A stretch of DNA of 64,000 bases from Oceaniovalibus guishaninsula JLT2003 (GTDB taxonomy: Bacteria > Pseudomonadota > Alphaproteobacteria > Rhodobacterales > Rhodobacteraceae). The notes under the pieces were generated by a model. It was given only the letters and a program-made list of their open reading frames with translations, did not search any database and was not told the origin of the DNA. The stretch is from positions 62,001 through 126,000 of the forward strand of contig NZ_AMGO01000011.1 of the NCBI RefSeq assembly GCF_000299575.1, read 5' to 3'. The position numbers and the translations under genes were made by a program. The stretch's first letter is position 1. Each line of letters starts with the position of its first letter. This document shows positions 53,182-62,016 of this stretch, in pieces.

Positions 53182-53822
53182 ACTCCGGTCAATCCGGCCG
53201 CCTCGCGCGCCAGGGCGGTGATCCCGTCCCAGTCACCGGCGCGGATCCGATCCTCGGGCGCCACCCAGCTTCCGCCGACACACAGAACGTTGGACAGCGT
53301 CAGATAGTCGCGCGCATTGCCCAGTCCGATGCCGCCTGTCGGACAGAACCGGATGCGTGGAAGGGGCGCGCCGATCGCCCTCAACGCGGCAGCGCCGCCC
53401 GAGGCTTCGGCGGGAAAGAACTTCTGCACGGTATAGCCGCGTTCCAGAAGGGCCATCGCTTCGGTCGCGGTCGCGGCGCCCGGCAGCATCGGCAGCCCGG
53501 CTTCTTCGGCGGCGTCCAGCAGGGACGGCGTGGCACCGGGCGAGACGCCGAAACGTGCCCCGGCCTCGCAGGCCCTCGCCACATCGTCGGGACCGAGCAG
53601 CGTGCCTGCCCCGACGCAGCCGCCCGGTTCGCGCGCCATCTCGGCGATAACCTCGAGCGCTGCCGGGGTTCGCAGGGTGACTTCCAAAGCGGGCAGGCCG
53701 CCGGCGATCAACGCACGGGCCAGGGACCGGGCATCCGCCGGATCGTTGACGACCAGAACGGGAATGACAGGGGCCAGGCGGCAGATCTCCTCGGTCCGCC
53801 GGGACGCTTCATCGGGGGTCAT
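53178..53822 (-). CDS. eda: KDPG/KHG aldolase
   Basis: Eda cleaves 2-keto-3-deoxy-6-phosphogluconate to pyruvate and glyceraldehyde 3-phosphate in the Entner-Doudoroff pathway. The 214-aa protein has the base Glu47 in ALEVTLRTP, the Schiff-base Lys134 in TVQKFFPAE and CPTGGIG. The start is ATG 53822; the longer frame upstream is the edd shadow. It lies 32 bp after edd, in one operon with it. Confidence 0.96.
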   Translation of the reverse strand: MTPDEASRRTEEICRLAPVIPVLVVNDPADARSLARALIAGGLPALEVTLRTPAALEVIAEMAREPGGCVGAGTLLGPDDVARACEAGARFGVSPGATPSLLDAAEEAGLPMLPGAATATEAMALLERGYTVQKFFPAEASGGAAALRAIGAPLPRIRFCPTGGIGLGNARDYLTLSNVLCVGGSWVAPEDRIRAGDWDGITALAREAAGLTGV

Positions 53823-53854
53823 GGGACGTTCCTTTTCGCATACAGAACAGGGGC

Positions 53855-55660
53855 TTATACGACGACGCTCGCCCCCTCGCTGGCAGGACCGACCGTGCGG
53901 CGAAAGACCTCGAACAATTCCCGTCCAAGCCCGTGAGCGGTGCCCGACAGGTCGGCCGCTACCGGATCGCGGCTGTCCAGATCGACCCCCAGAACGTCGA
54001 TCGTGCCGCGCTCTCCATCCACGCGCACCTTGTCGCCGTCGCGCAGTCGTGCGATCGGGCCGCCATCCGCCGCCTCGGGCGACAGGTGGATCGCCGCGGG
54101 AACCTTGCCGCTTGCGCCCGACATGCGGCCATCCGTGACCAGCGCGACCCGCAGGCCGCGGTCCTGCAACACCGTCAGCACCGGCGTCAGCGAATGAAGT
54201 TCGGGCATGCCGTTCGCCTTGGGGCCCTGAAAGCGCACGACGACGACAGTATCTTCGGTGAACTCGCCGTGGCGGAAGGCATCCTTGACGGCCTCTTGCG
54301 AATGAAAGATGCGCGCCGGTGCCTCGATCACGCGCCGGTCCGGGGCAACTGCGCTGACCTTCATCGCGCAACGTCCCAGATTCCCCGACAGATCGGCCAG
54401 GCCGCCGGTCTTCTGGAACGGGTCCGATACCGGCCTGACGATCTTGTCGTTGAACGTCCGGCGATCCCCCGTCCGCCAGGCCACCGTTTCGCCGTCCAAC
54501 ACCGGTTCCTTCGTATAATCCTGCAAACTCTCGCCAGCGACGGTCAGCGTGTCGTCATGCAGCAACCCGGCATCCAGCAATTCGCCGATCAGATAGGCAA
54601 GGCCACCCGCCGCATGAAAGTGGTTCACGTCGGCCAGACCGTTCGGATAGACCTTGGCCAGAAGCGGCACGACAGCCGATATATCGGCGAAATCCTGCAA
54701 ATCCAGAATGATACCGGCCGCTTTTGCCATGGCGGGCAAATGGATGATCAGGTTGGTGGATCCCCCCGTCGCCATCAGTCCTACGATGCCGTTGACGAAG
54801 GCGCGTTCGTCCAGCACCCGGCAGGCCGGACGGTAATCGTTGCCAAGGGCCGTGATCTGCGCGGCACGTTCCACCCCGGCAATGGTCAGTGCGTCGCGCA
54901 AGGGCGTGTTCGGATTGACGAAACTGGCGCCCGGCAGATGCAGGCCCATGAACTCCATCAGCATCTGGTTGGTATTCGCGGTTCCGTAGAAGGTGCAGGT
55001 GCCCGGTCCGTGATAGGACGCCATTTCGGCCTCCATCAGCTTGTCGCGGCCGACCTCTCCGGCGGCGAATTGCTGCCGCACCCGCGACTTTTCGTCGTTG
55101 GGCAATCCGCTCGTCATCGGTCCGGCCGGCAGAAACACCGCCGGGATGTGCCCGAAGGTCGCGGCGGCGATGACGAGGCCCGGCACGATCTTGTCGCAGA
55201 CGCCAAGGTAAAGCGCCGCGTCGAAGACATCGTGCGACAATCCCACACCGGCCGCCAAGGCGATGACATCGCGCGAGAAAAGCGACAGCTCCATCCCCGG
55301 CTGTCCCTGGGTGACGCCATCGCACATCGCCGGAACGCCCCCGGCAACCTGTGCCGTTGCGCCCGTGCGGCGCGCGGCCTCGCGGATCAGGGCCGGAAAC
55401 CGTTCGAACGGCTGATGTGCGCTGAGCATATCGTTATAGGCGGTCACGATGCCAAGGTTGGGCTGCGACCCGGTGGCCAGCTTGTCCTGATCGGCGCCGG
55501 CGGCCGCATAGGCATGCGCCTGGTTGCCGCAAGTGAGGTGCGCCCGTTTCGGCCCTTCGCCGGCCGCGCGCTGCATCCGATCCAGATAGGCGTCGCGCGT
55601 CGGTCTGCTGCGCTCGACGATACGGGCCGTAACGGTGGCAATGGTCTGGTCGAGAGGCAT
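53855..55660 (-). CDS. edd: phosphogluconate dehydratase
   Basis: Edd dehydrates 6-phosphogluconate to KDPG with a 4Fe-4S cluster. The 601-aa protein has [18 protein letters not shown], the cluster cysteines in [15 protein letters not shown] and [11 protein letters not shown], and [17 protein letters not shown] near the end. Length fits Edd rather than the slightly shorter IlvD. The start is ATG 55660. A LacI-type palindrome lies 41 bp upstream, and eda follows. Confidence 0.96.
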   Translation of the reverse strand: MPLDQTIATVTARIVERSRPTRDAYLDRMQRAAGEGPKRAHLTCGNQAHAYAAAGADQDKLATGSQPNLGIVTAYNDMLSAHQPFERFPALIREAARRTGATAQVAGGVPAMCDGVTQGQPGMELSLFSRDVIALAAGVGLSHDVFDAALYLGVCDKIVPGLVIAAATFGHIPAVFLPAGPMTSGLPNDEKSRVRQQFAAGEVGRDKLMEAEMASYHGPGTCTFYGTANTNQMLMEFMGLHLPGASFVNPNTPLRDALTIAGVERAAQITALGNDYRPACRVLDERAFVNGIVGLMATGGSTNLIIHLPAMAKAAGIILDLQDFADISAVVPLLAKVYPNGLADVNHFHAAGGLAYLIGELLDAGLLHDDTLTVAGESLQDYTKEPVLDGETVAWRTGDRRTFNDKIVRPVSDPFQKTGGLADLSGNLGRCAMKVSAVAPDRRVIEAPARIFHSQEAVKDAFRHGEFTEDTVVVVRFQGPKANGMPELHSLTPVLTVLQDRGLRVALVTDGRMSGASGKVPAAIHLSPEAADGGPIARLRDGDKVRVDGERGTIDVLGVDLDSRDPVAADLSGTAHGLGRELFEVFRRTVGPASEGASVVV

Positions 55661-55700
55661 GTCCGTCTCCGATCTGTGCAGCCGATGTCCTAGCACGGAG

Positions 55701-55716
55701 CAGCTAGCGCTACCAG
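55701..55716. promoter_or_regulatory. LacI-type operator upstream of edd
   Basis: CAGCTAGCGCTACCAG is an imperfect palindrome around the central TAGCGCTA, the shape of LacI-family operators. It lies 41 bp before the edd ATG and 44 bp before the divergent rlmI-like gene. In Rhodobacter the LacI-family regulator CceR controls Entner-Doudoroff genes, so this may be its site. Confidence 0.5.
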
Positions 55717-55759
55717 CGAGTGCCTTCCCATTGTCGGTCGGCCGGTCTAGGAAACGTGC

Positions 55760-56959
55760 ATGACCCAACCGCGTTCCGATCTGCCTGTCGTCCGCCTTCG
55801 CCCCAAGGCCAATGCCCGCGCGATAAGGCACGGGGCCCCTTGGGTTTTCGCGGACGAACTGGTGGTGGACCGCCGGACCGGGAAGTTGCCGGGCGGCACG
55901 ATCGCGCTTCTGGAGGATGCGGATCGCAACGCCATGGGCGTCGTGGCCGTCAACCCGGCGTCGAAGATCATTGCGCGGATGCTCGACCGCAATCCGCAGG
56001 CAACCATCGACACGAGCTGGTTCGCCGGGCGGATCGCCCGCGCGCTGGATCATCGCGAACGGCTGTACGAGCGGCCCTTCTATCGCCTGATCCATGCCGA
56101 GGCGGACGGGTTGCCCGGCGTCGTGGTGGACCGTTTCGGCGATGCGCTGGCTGTTCAGCCGAACGCAGCCTGGGCCGATAACATGCTGGAAACGCTTGTC
56201 GATGCCTTGCAGGCCGTGACGGGCGCAGGGGTCTTTGTCAAGAATGCGGGGGGGCGGACGCGGGCGCTGGAAGGGTTAGACGATCGGTCGGACGTGATCC
56301 GCGGCAGCGTGGGCGGGCCGGTGGCGGTGCCGATGAACGGCGCCGTCTATCTGGCGGATCTGACCGGCGGACAGAAGACCGGGCTGTTCTTCGACCAGCG
56401 CGAGAATCACGCCTTCGCCGCAAGGCTGGCGCGGGGGCAGAAGGTGCTGGATGTGTTCAGCCATGTCGGTGGATTTGCCCTTGCCATGCTTGCGGGCGGT
56501 GCGGAAAATGCTTTGGCCGTCGATGCTTCCGCACCGGCCTTGGCCTTGGCGTCCGAGGGCGCCGAACGCAGCGGGACCGGCACCCGGTTCGGGACGCGCC
56601 AGGGCGATGCGTTCGCGGTGATGGAAGGACTGGCGCGCGAGGGGGCGCGGTTTGGGGTCGTCGTGTGCGATCCGCCCGCCTTCGCACCGGCCAAGCCCGC
56701 GCGGGAAGCGGGGCTGCGCGCCTATGAGCGGGTGGCGCGCATGGCGGCGGGGCTGGTGGCGGATGGCGGCTATCTCTGCCTTTGTTCCTGCTCGCATGCC
56801 GTTGATATGACGGCCTTCCGTGACGCATCCGCGCGGGGGATCGGCCGTGCCGGGCGGGTGTCGCAACTGGTGCATTCGGGGTCGGCCGGGCCGGATCATC
56901 CGGTGCTGCCGCAACTGGCGGAAAGCGGATATCTCAAGTCGCTGTTCTTTCGGCTGTGA
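55760..56959 (+). CDS. class I SAM rRNA methyltransferase, RlmI family
   Basis: The 399-aa protein has an N-terminal PUA-like domain ([24 protein letters not shown]), then a Rossmann methyltransferase with the SAM motif [13 protein letters not shown] and the [10 protein letters not shown] motif IV, and a conserved CSCSH near the end. This fits RlmI/RlmK-type 23S rRNA cytosine-5 methyltransferases, though the target base is inferred. It starts at ATG 55760, divergent from edd, and ends in a GTGA overlap with the PIN gene. Confidence 0.93.
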   Translation: MTQPRSDLPVVRLRPKANARAIRHGAPWVFADELVVDRRTGKLPGGTIALLEDADRNAMGVVAVNPASKIIARMLDRNPQATIDTSWFAGRIARALDHRERLYERPFYRLIHAEADGLPGVVVDRFGDALAVQPNAAWADNMLETLVDALQAVTGAGVFVKNAGGRTRALEGLDDRSDVIRGSVGGPVAVPMNGAVYLADLTGGQKTGLFFDQRENHAFAARLARGQKVLDVFSHVGGFALAMLAGGAENALAVDASAPALALASEGAERSGTGTRFGTRQGDAFAVMEGLAREGARFGVVVCDPPAFAPAKPAREAGLRAYERVARMAAGLVADGGYLCLCSCSHAVDMTAFRDASARGIGRAGRVSQLVHSGSAGPDHPVLPQLAESGYLKSLFFRL

Positions 56960-57498
56960 GGGCCGTTCTGGATGCCTGCGTCCTGTTCCCGACGGTTTTG
57001 CGTGAAATATTGATAGGTTGCGCGGCGGAAGGAATGTATCGCCCCGCCTGGTCGGCCCGCATTCTGGAGGAATGGGCGCGGGCCACGGTCAGGCTGGGAC
57101 CGGGTGCCGAGCCTGTCGCGCGGGCCGAGATCGCGCTGTTGCAGGCCGCATGGCCGGGGGCTTCTTTCATGGCGGATCAGGACGTTATGGACCGTCTTTC
57201 ACTTCCCGATCCGAACGATGTGCATGTGCTGGCGACGGCCGTCGCGGCGTCGGCGGATGTCATCGTGACGTTCAACGCGCACGACTTTCCGCGGGCGACA
57301 CTGGCGGCCGAGGGGATCGAGCGTCTGTCCCCGGATCAGTTTCTGCTGGCATTTCAGCGTGTTGTGCCGAATGCTGTGCAAGAGGTCGTGGGGCGTGTGC
57401 ATGGCAAGGCCGAGCGGTTGTCGGGCGAGGCGCTTCCCTTGCGGGGTCTGCTGAAGCGGACGAAATTACCGAAGCTGGCCAAGGCGTTAGCTGCCTAG
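56956..57498 (+). CDS. PIN domain protein without visible antitoxin
   Basis: The 180-aa protein has the PIN-fold acidic residues: Asp6 in AVLDACVLFP, a Glu in ILEEWARA, and Asp residues in LPDPNDVHVLATAVAASADVIVT followed by NAHDFP, the PIN_3 pattern of VapC-like RNases. GTG 56956 overlaps the methyltransferase stop by 4 bp. No VapB-type antitoxin gene lies beside it. The last ~35 residues are basic. It may be a stand-alone RNase linked with RNA modification. It overlaps the M48 gene's end by 12 bp on the other strand. Confidence 0.85.
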   Translation: MRAVLDACVLFPTVLREILIGCAAEGMYRPAWSARILEEWARATVRLGPGAEPVARAEIALLQAAWPGASFMADQDVMDRLSLPDPNDVHVLATAVAASADVIVTFNAHDFPRATLAAEGIERLSPDQFLLAFQRVVPNAVQEVVGRVHGKAERLSGEALPLRGLLKRTKLPKLAKALAA

Positions 57499-58170
57499 CC
57501 ACTTTCTTTCATTGGCTTCGATGGCGGCGATGCGGTTGTCGGTGGCCGGGTGGCTCATCATCCAAGCGGGCACCGCGCCGCGTTGCCCTGTCAGGGTTTC
57601 CAGCTTACGGAACAAGGACTTCTGGTGCGACGTTCCGATACCGGATTTGAGCAGCAAAGCTGAGGCGTAGGTGTCGGCTTCGTATTCGTCGGACCGGCTG
57701 AGCCGCGCGGCGAGGAGCGAGGCGATGCCGTTGGCGATCAGGATGCCGATACCGGGAAGAAAACGGCTTAGAATCATGGCCATAGCGGTCCGAAGGGCAT
57801 TCTGGCCCGAGAAGTCGATCATCCGGCGCCGTGAATGGCCGAGCGCCACATGGCCGAGTTCATGGGCGATGACGGTCGCCAATTCTTCTGCCGTTACAAC
57901 GCCTTGGCGATACTTGTCGTAGAAGCCGCGGGTGATGAAGATGCGGCCATCGGGGGCGGCGAGGCCGTTCACCGGATCGATTTCGTAGATATGGACCTTG
58001 ATCGTGGCGAGATCCAGCGCCTCAGCCATGCGGTCGGTCAGCTTTTTCAGTTTGCCGTCAGCGAGTTGCGTGGATTTCCCGTCGAGTTCCTGCTTGGTGC
58101 GCCAGACCGAGAAGCGGTACATGGCGACGGCGTAAAGAATGGCCAGCAGGATCGGCGTGAACTTGAGCAT
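57487..58170 (-). CDS. M48 family metallopeptidase, membrane-anchored
   Basis: The 227-aa protein has one N-terminal membrane helix (FTPILLAILYAVAMYRF), the zinc motif HELGH (His103, Glu104, His107) and the third ligand Glu164 in EYEADTYA. M48 peptidases of this type act in membrane or outer-membrane protein quality control; with one helix it is nearer to the Oma1/BepA-like group than to four-helix HtpX. A 15-bp palindrome lies in its promoter region, so its expression is probably controlled. Confidence 0.9.
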   Translation of the reverse strand: MLKFTPILLAILYAVAMYRFSVWRTKQELDGKSTQLADGKLKKLTDRMAEALDLATIKVHIYEIDPVNGLAAPDGRIFITRGFYDKYRQGVVTAEELATVIAHELGHVALGHSRRRMIDFSGQNALRTAMAMILSRFLPGIGILIANGIASLLAARLSRSDEYEADTYASALLLKSGIGTSHQKSLFRKLETLTGQRGAVPAWMMSHPATDNRIAAIEANERKWLGS

Positions 58171-58224
58171 GCCAGAGATATGGGGTGCGCGAGGGGCCGC
58201 TCAAGCGGCGGCCCCTGCGTGAGA

Positions 58225-58262
58225 TGTACAATTTGTACAATTCAGGACGCGAAACGTACAAG
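58225..58262 (-). promoter_or_regulatory. promoter of the M48 gene with palindromic operator
   Basis: TGTACAATTTGTACA (58225-58239) is a perfect 15-bp palindrome with 7-bp arms. On the minus strand TTGTAC (58261-58256) can serve as a -35 box, 18 bp before TACAAA within the palindrome. The third TTGTAC half-site is thus also the -35. The regulator is unknown. Confidence 0.5.
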
Positions 58263-58285
58263 TCGGCGTCGGATCGGTGCCGATG

Positions 58286-58714
58286 TCAGGCGAGGCGCGC
58301 ATCCATCGTGATGGTCGGGCCGGCCAGCGCCTTGGAGACCGGGCATCCTTCCTTGGCGGCCTTGGCGGCGTCCATGAATTTCGATTCGTCCGCGCCCGGA
58401 ATGCTGGCCGTCACGTCGAGGTGGATTTTCGAGATCTCGAACCCGCCCTCGACCTGGTCGAGCTGGACGGTCGCCTTGGTGTCGATGCTGTCGGGGGTCA
58501 GATCGTGATCGCCCAGGATGTTCGACAGCGCCATCGAGAAGCAGGCGGCGTGGGCGGCGGCGATCAGTTCCTCGGGGTTGGTATGGTGCCCCTCGCCGAA
58601 GCGGGAGTTGAAGCCATAACGCTGCTTGTCGAGCGCGCCCGTCTCGGTCGAGATCGTGCCTTTGCCTTCCTTCAGCGAGCCTTCCCAGTGGGCGGATCCG
58701 GTCTTCTTGGGCAT
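58286..58714 (-). CDS. OsmC family peroxiredoxin-like protein
   Basis: The 142-aa protein has the two redox cysteines of OsmC, in HAACFSMAL (about residue 58) and EGCPVSKAL (about residue 124), and starts MPKKTGSAHWEGSLKEGKG. OsmC reduces organic hydroperoxides under osmotic or oxidative stress in the cytoplasm. The cysteine contexts favour OsmC over Ohr. It lies upstream of the M48 gene on the same strand, 115 bp away. Confidence 0.94.
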   Translation of the reverse strand: MPKKTGSAHWEGSLKEGKGTISTETGALDKQRYGFNSRFGEGHHTNPEELIAAAHAACFSMALSNILGDHDLTPDSIDTKATVQLDQVEGGFEISKIHLDVTASIPGADESKFMDAAKAAKEGCPVSKALAGPTITMDARLA

Positions 58715-58781
58715 GGGGTATCCTTTCGTGGTTCGGGGCGAGAACGTGCGAGGGAAGGAGGTGTTCCCTTCCCCCGGCAGG

Positions 58782-59966
58782 TCAGCCCAGAACCTTCATG
58801 CCCCGCGTCAGGCCGTCGAGGGTCATCGGCACCATGCGTCCTTCGCCGGTGATGGCGCGGATCATCGCGGTGCTTTGGGTATGGGGCCAATATCGTTCGG
58901 GGACGGGGTTGATCCAGAGATGCGCCGGCCAGTGATCGAAGGCGCGGCGCAGCCAGGTTTCGCCCGATTCGGCGTTCCAGTGTTCGTTGGCACCGCCGGG
59001 CATCGCCACTTCGTAAGGGGACATGGCGGCGTCGCCGACGAAGATGCACCGCCAGTCGGGACCGTAGGTGTTCAGCACGTCCCAGGTGGGGATCTGCGCG
59101 TCCCAGCGGCGGCGATTGTCGCGCCAGACGCCTTCGTAGAGGCAGTTGTGGAAGTAGTAGTATTCGAGGTGCCGAAACTCGGACCTGGCGGCCGAAAACA
59201 GGTCGGACACGGTGGTGACGTGATCGTCCATGCTGCCGCCCACGTCGAGAAAAAGCAGCACCCGCACGGCATTGCGGCGTTCGGGGCGGGTCTTCACGTC
59301 GATGAAGCCCTGATGCGCGCTGGAGCGGATCGTAGCGGGCAGGTCGAGTTCGTGCACCGCCCCTTCGCGCGCCCAGCGGCGCAGACGGCGCAGCGCGACC
59401 TTGATCGTGCGTGTGCCCAGTTCGCGGGTGTCGTCGAAATCGCGAAACTCGCGCTTGTCCCAGACCTTGACCCCGCGGCGGTGGCGGCTGGCATCCTGAC
59501 CGATCCGCACGCCTTCGGGGTTGTAGCCGTAGGCGCCGAAAGGCGAGGTGCCGGCGGTGCCGATCCATTTGCTGCCGCCCTGGTGGCGGCCCTGCTGGTC
59601 GCGCAGACGCTGGCGCAGCGTGTCCATCAGCTTGTCGAAGCCGCCGAGCGCCTGGATCTCGGCCCGTTCTTCAGGCGTGAGGTGCTTTTCGGCCATCTTG
59701 CGCAGCCAATCCTCGGGCAGGTCGAGCGCGTTCAGGATTTCGGCGGGGGGGATCGCCTCGACGCCGGCGAAGGCTTCGGCGAAGGCGCGGTCGAAGCGGT
59801 CGATGCGGGATTCGTCCTTCACCAGCGCCGTGCGGGCGAGGAAGTAGAACCCGTCCACGTCGTAGGTGACGAGGTTGGCGCGCATCAGCGACAGGAAATC
59901 CAGAAACTCGCGCAGGGAAACCTGGACGCGGTGGCGGCGCAGCGTGTCGAAGAAGGGCAGGAACAT
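58782..59966 (-). CDS. VWA domain protein with variant MIDAS
   Basis: The 394-aa protein has an N-terminal helical CoxE-like region and a C-terminal VWA domain. The MIDAS motif, normally D-x-S-x-S, reads D241-V-G-G-S, so the first serine is glycine. The second element SGETWLRRAF is present. Such proteins pair with MoxR ATPases as metal-insertion or assembly chaperones; the MoxR partner is probably the gene at 62379. It directly follows the 54-aa membrane protein gene (no gap). Confidence 0.88.
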   Translation of the reverse strand: MFLPFFDTLRRHRVQVSLREFLDFLSLMRANLVTYDVDGFYFLARTALVKDESRIDRFDRAFAEAFAGVEAIPPAEILNALDLPEDWLRKMAEKHLTPEERAEIQALGGFDKLMDTLRQRLRDQQGRHQGGSKWIGTAGTSPFGAYGYNPEGVRIGQDASRHRRGVKVWDKREFRDFDDTRELGTRTIKVALRRLRRWAREGAVHELDLPATIRSSAHQGFIDVKTRPERRNAVRVLLFLDVGGSMDDHVTTVSDLFSAARSEFRHLEYYYFHNCLYEGVWRDNRRRWDAQIPTWDVLNTYGPDWRCIFVGDAAMSPYEVAMPGGANEHWNAESGETWLRRAFDHWPAHLWINPVPERYWPHTQSTAMIRAITGEGRMVPMTLDGLTRGMKVLG

Positions 59967-60131
59967 TCACAGCATCCGTTCGAGGATCACCGTCAGGATA
60001 AGCCCGAGAAGCGCGCCGGCAATGGCGGCGGCGGCGGCCCATTGCGCCATGTCGAGGCGGTTGCCCTGACGCTTGCGGGCGGTAAGCGCGCCCCAGAGCG
60101 CGCCGATGACGATGCCGGCCAGAACGATCAT
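59967..60131 (-). CDS. small two-helix membrane protein (54 aa)
   Basis: The product has two hydrophobic helices (MIVLAGIVIGALWGALTA and AQWAAAAAIAGALLGLILTVIL) joined by a basic loop RKRQGNRLD. It matches a small conserved Rhodobacterales protein that databases sometimes mislabel as apolipoprotein acyltransferase. Function unknown. ATG 60131 overlaps the DUF2927 stop by 4 bp, and its stop abuts the VWA gene start, so all three are one translation-coupled unit. Confidence 0.8.
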   Translation of the reverse strand: MIVLAGIVIGALWGALTARKRQGNRLDMAQWAAAAAIAGALLGLILTVILERML

Positions 60132-61525
60132 GCGGCGGTCTCCTTGCGGTAACGGGGAGAGATCGAGGCGATTTCGGCGGCGCGCAGAAGCACCTCGTCG
60201 CCGGGGCCGAAGCCGTAGCTCGCCCATCCCAGCGCCTCGCGCCGCAGGGCCGCGGCGTCGGCGGGACGGTCGAGAAGGACCAGCGCCTCGGATTTGAGGA
60301 TCAGCAGGGTGGCCAGAAGGGCGGCGTTCTGCGCGGCGATGGCGGCGTCGGTGCTGGCATCGACGATGGCGACGGTGCCCTGCGGCTGCCCGGCGGCCAG
60401 CGCGAAGGCCGCAAGCTGCATGGCGACATGGGCTTCGTGGATGCGGGTTTCGGGCGACGCGGCATAAAGGGACGCCGCGCGCAGGAAACTGGCGAGCGCC
60501 AGATCGGGATTGCGGCCCAGCGACAGGCGGCCGAGCGCGAATTGCGCGAAGCCCGCGCGGTTGTCGGTCCAGCCCGCGTTCTCGGCGATGCGGACGGCGC
60601 GGCGGGCGGCGGCCTGGCGGCTGCGGTCGCTCCCATGCGGGCCGAGCGCACGTTCCATCGCGGCGATCCAGGCGCGCGGGGTGAGCGCGCGCGGATTGGC
60701 GGCCACGCGCCGGCCAGCGGGGTTGATGCGCGCCATGATGCCGGGCAGGGCGCGCGCCACCGCCGCGCGGTCCATCCCCGAGCGCAGTTCGGGCGCGTAG
60801 GTCGCGCGCAGGATCAGCATGTCGAAGCCGGTCAGCACGGTATGGAAATTGTCGTCGTTGAAGACGCTGTCGGTCAGGCGATAGAGGTCGTTGAGCGGGC
60901 CGAGGGACTGGGCGATCTCCTCGTGCAGGCAATCGCGGGTTTCCTGCGGGGACACGTCGCGGGGGATGAAGATGGCGACGCGGCGGCGTTCGGTCAGCGT
61001 CGTCCAGTCGGTCGCCGCGCCGCGCGGATCGCTGCGGAACTCGGCCCAGGACGCGACGCGCGGCACGACGAAGCAGGCGGCCTGCGGCACGGCGCGCTGC
61101 AATTCGGCGCGCGGGACGATTTCGACGTTGATGGCGGCGGGGCGGTCGGCGGGGACGCGCGCGATGGCGATGCGCGCCTCGGTCCGCAGCCGGGTCAGCA
61201 GACGGCCGAGATCGGGTTCCAGACCCGGCGGCGCGTCGCCCAGGACGCGCAGGGTGATCGGCCCCTCGAACCGGGTGAAGACCGGCAGCGCGCGCCCCGA
61301 TTCGAGCTGGAAGGACAGATCGAGGAAGTCGGCCGCGATGTCCGCGTTGGCGCGGGTGGGCGGCAGCGCGCGGGACGCGGCGAAGACCTTCATCGGCGGC
61401 AGCGCCATGGCGGGGACCGACAGCCGCGCTACGGGCTGGGCCGCGGGCGCGCATCCCGTCAGCGCAAGCGTCAGGCACAAGGCGAGGCGGCGCAGAAGTC
61501 CTGCGGGACGGTCGGAGAATCTCAT
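60128..61525 (-). CDS. DUF2927 family lipoprotein
   Basis: The 465-aa product has a lipoprotein signal with lipobox ALTGC, then the DUF2927 domain with a peptidase-like H-E-E-I-A-Q motif (CLHEEIAQSLGPLNDL) followed by NFHTVLTGFDMLILRATYAPEL, and a C-terminal TPR-like helical half. The motif resembles zinc-peptidase HExxx sites, but the third ligand is unclear. It is probably periplasmic and works with the MoxR/VWA genes in the same cluster. It overlaps the next gene by ATGA. Confidence 0.85.
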   Translation of the reverse strand: MRFSDRPAGLLRRLALCLTLALTGCAPAAQPVARLSVPAMALPPMKVFAASRALPPTRANADIAADFLDLSFQLESGRALPVFTRFEGPITLRVLGDAPPGLEPDLGRLLTRLRTEARIAIARVPADRPAAINVEIVPRAELQRAVPQAACFVVPRVASWAEFRSDPRGAATDWTTLTERRRVAIFIPRDVSPQETRDCLHEEIAQSLGPLNDLYRLTDSVFNDDNFHTVLTGFDMLILRATYAPELRSGMDRAAVARALPGIMARINPAGRRVAANPRALTPRAWIAAMERALGPHGSDRSRQAAARRAVRIAENAGWTDNRAGFAQFALGRLSLGRNPDLALASFLRAASLYAASPETRIHEAHVAMQLAAFALAAGQPQGTVAIVDASTDAAIAAQNAALLATLLILKSEALVLLDRPADAAALRREALGWASYGFGPGDEVLLRAAEIASISPRYRKETAA

Positions 61526-61623
61526 CGCAGGCTCCGGGCGGGGTTCGGCGGCATTTTGGCGATATGCGCGGGGGAATGATAGGGTGCCCGGCAGGGTTTC
61601 GGACGGGCGCGACGGGATCGGGA

Positions 61624-61652
61624 TTGAAGTTTGTACGCCATTGGCGTATATG
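61624..61652 (+). promoter_or_regulatory. promoter and operator of the toxin-antitoxin-like pair
   Basis: TTGAAG (61624-61629) and TATATG (61647-61652), 17 bp apart, form a likely promoter. The perfect palindrome TACGCCATTGGCGTA (61634-61648, 7-bp arms, one central base) fills the spacer, so a bound repressor would block RNA polymerase. Confidence 0.6.
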
Positions 61653-61674
61653 AGCGGGACGGGAAGGAAGCCGG

Positions 61675-62016
61675 ATGAAGATCCAGTGCGTCGCGTCGCC
61701 CACGGTCTATGCCGATGCGGCCCATCGCGGGATGAGCGAGGAGGATCTGGCCGATCTGATCGTGCGGCTGATCTGGGATCCGAGTGCCGGGCGGCGGGAC
61801 GGCGACGGGTTTCTGTGGCTGGAGTGGCGCGGCGTGCGGGCGAAATACGCGCTGAACGAAACGGGGGGCGACGTGACGATCCTGCTTTATCGCCTGCATC
61901 CGGTGGAGGCGCCGGTCGCCGACAGATCGCGCGCGGTGGCCTTCGTGAAGGAATTGTCGGTGGGCATTCTGCGCGACTGGATCAAGCGCAAGTTGCAGCA
62001 AGCGAGGGGCGAATGA
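61675..62016 (+). CDS. putative RelE/HigB-like toxin
   Basis: The 113-aa protein has no domain I recognise with certainty. Its middle (GDGFLWLEWRGVRAKYALNE, then DVTILLYRLHP) is similar in shape to the beta-strand core of RelE/HigB toxins, and its C-terminal helix (FVKELSVGILRDWIKRKLQQ) also fits. It is followed, with a 4-bp ATGA overlap, by an XRE-type HTH gene, the toxin-first order of higBA. GGAAGGAAG precedes ATG 61675. The toxin role is inference. Confidence 0.6.
   Translation: MKIQCVASPTVYADAAHRGMSEEDLADLIVRLIWDPSAGRRDGDGFLWLEWRGVRAKYALNETGGDVTILLYRLHPVEAPVADRSRAVAFVKELSVGILRDWIKRKLQQARGE

Noticed and set aside
53933-55693. 586-codon plus-strand frame opposite edd
   Set aside because: Shadow frame of Edd.
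58193-58215. GGGGCCGC / GCGGCCCC hairpin in the M48 leader as a terminator
   Set aside because: No T run on either strand; at most a 5'-UTR structure.
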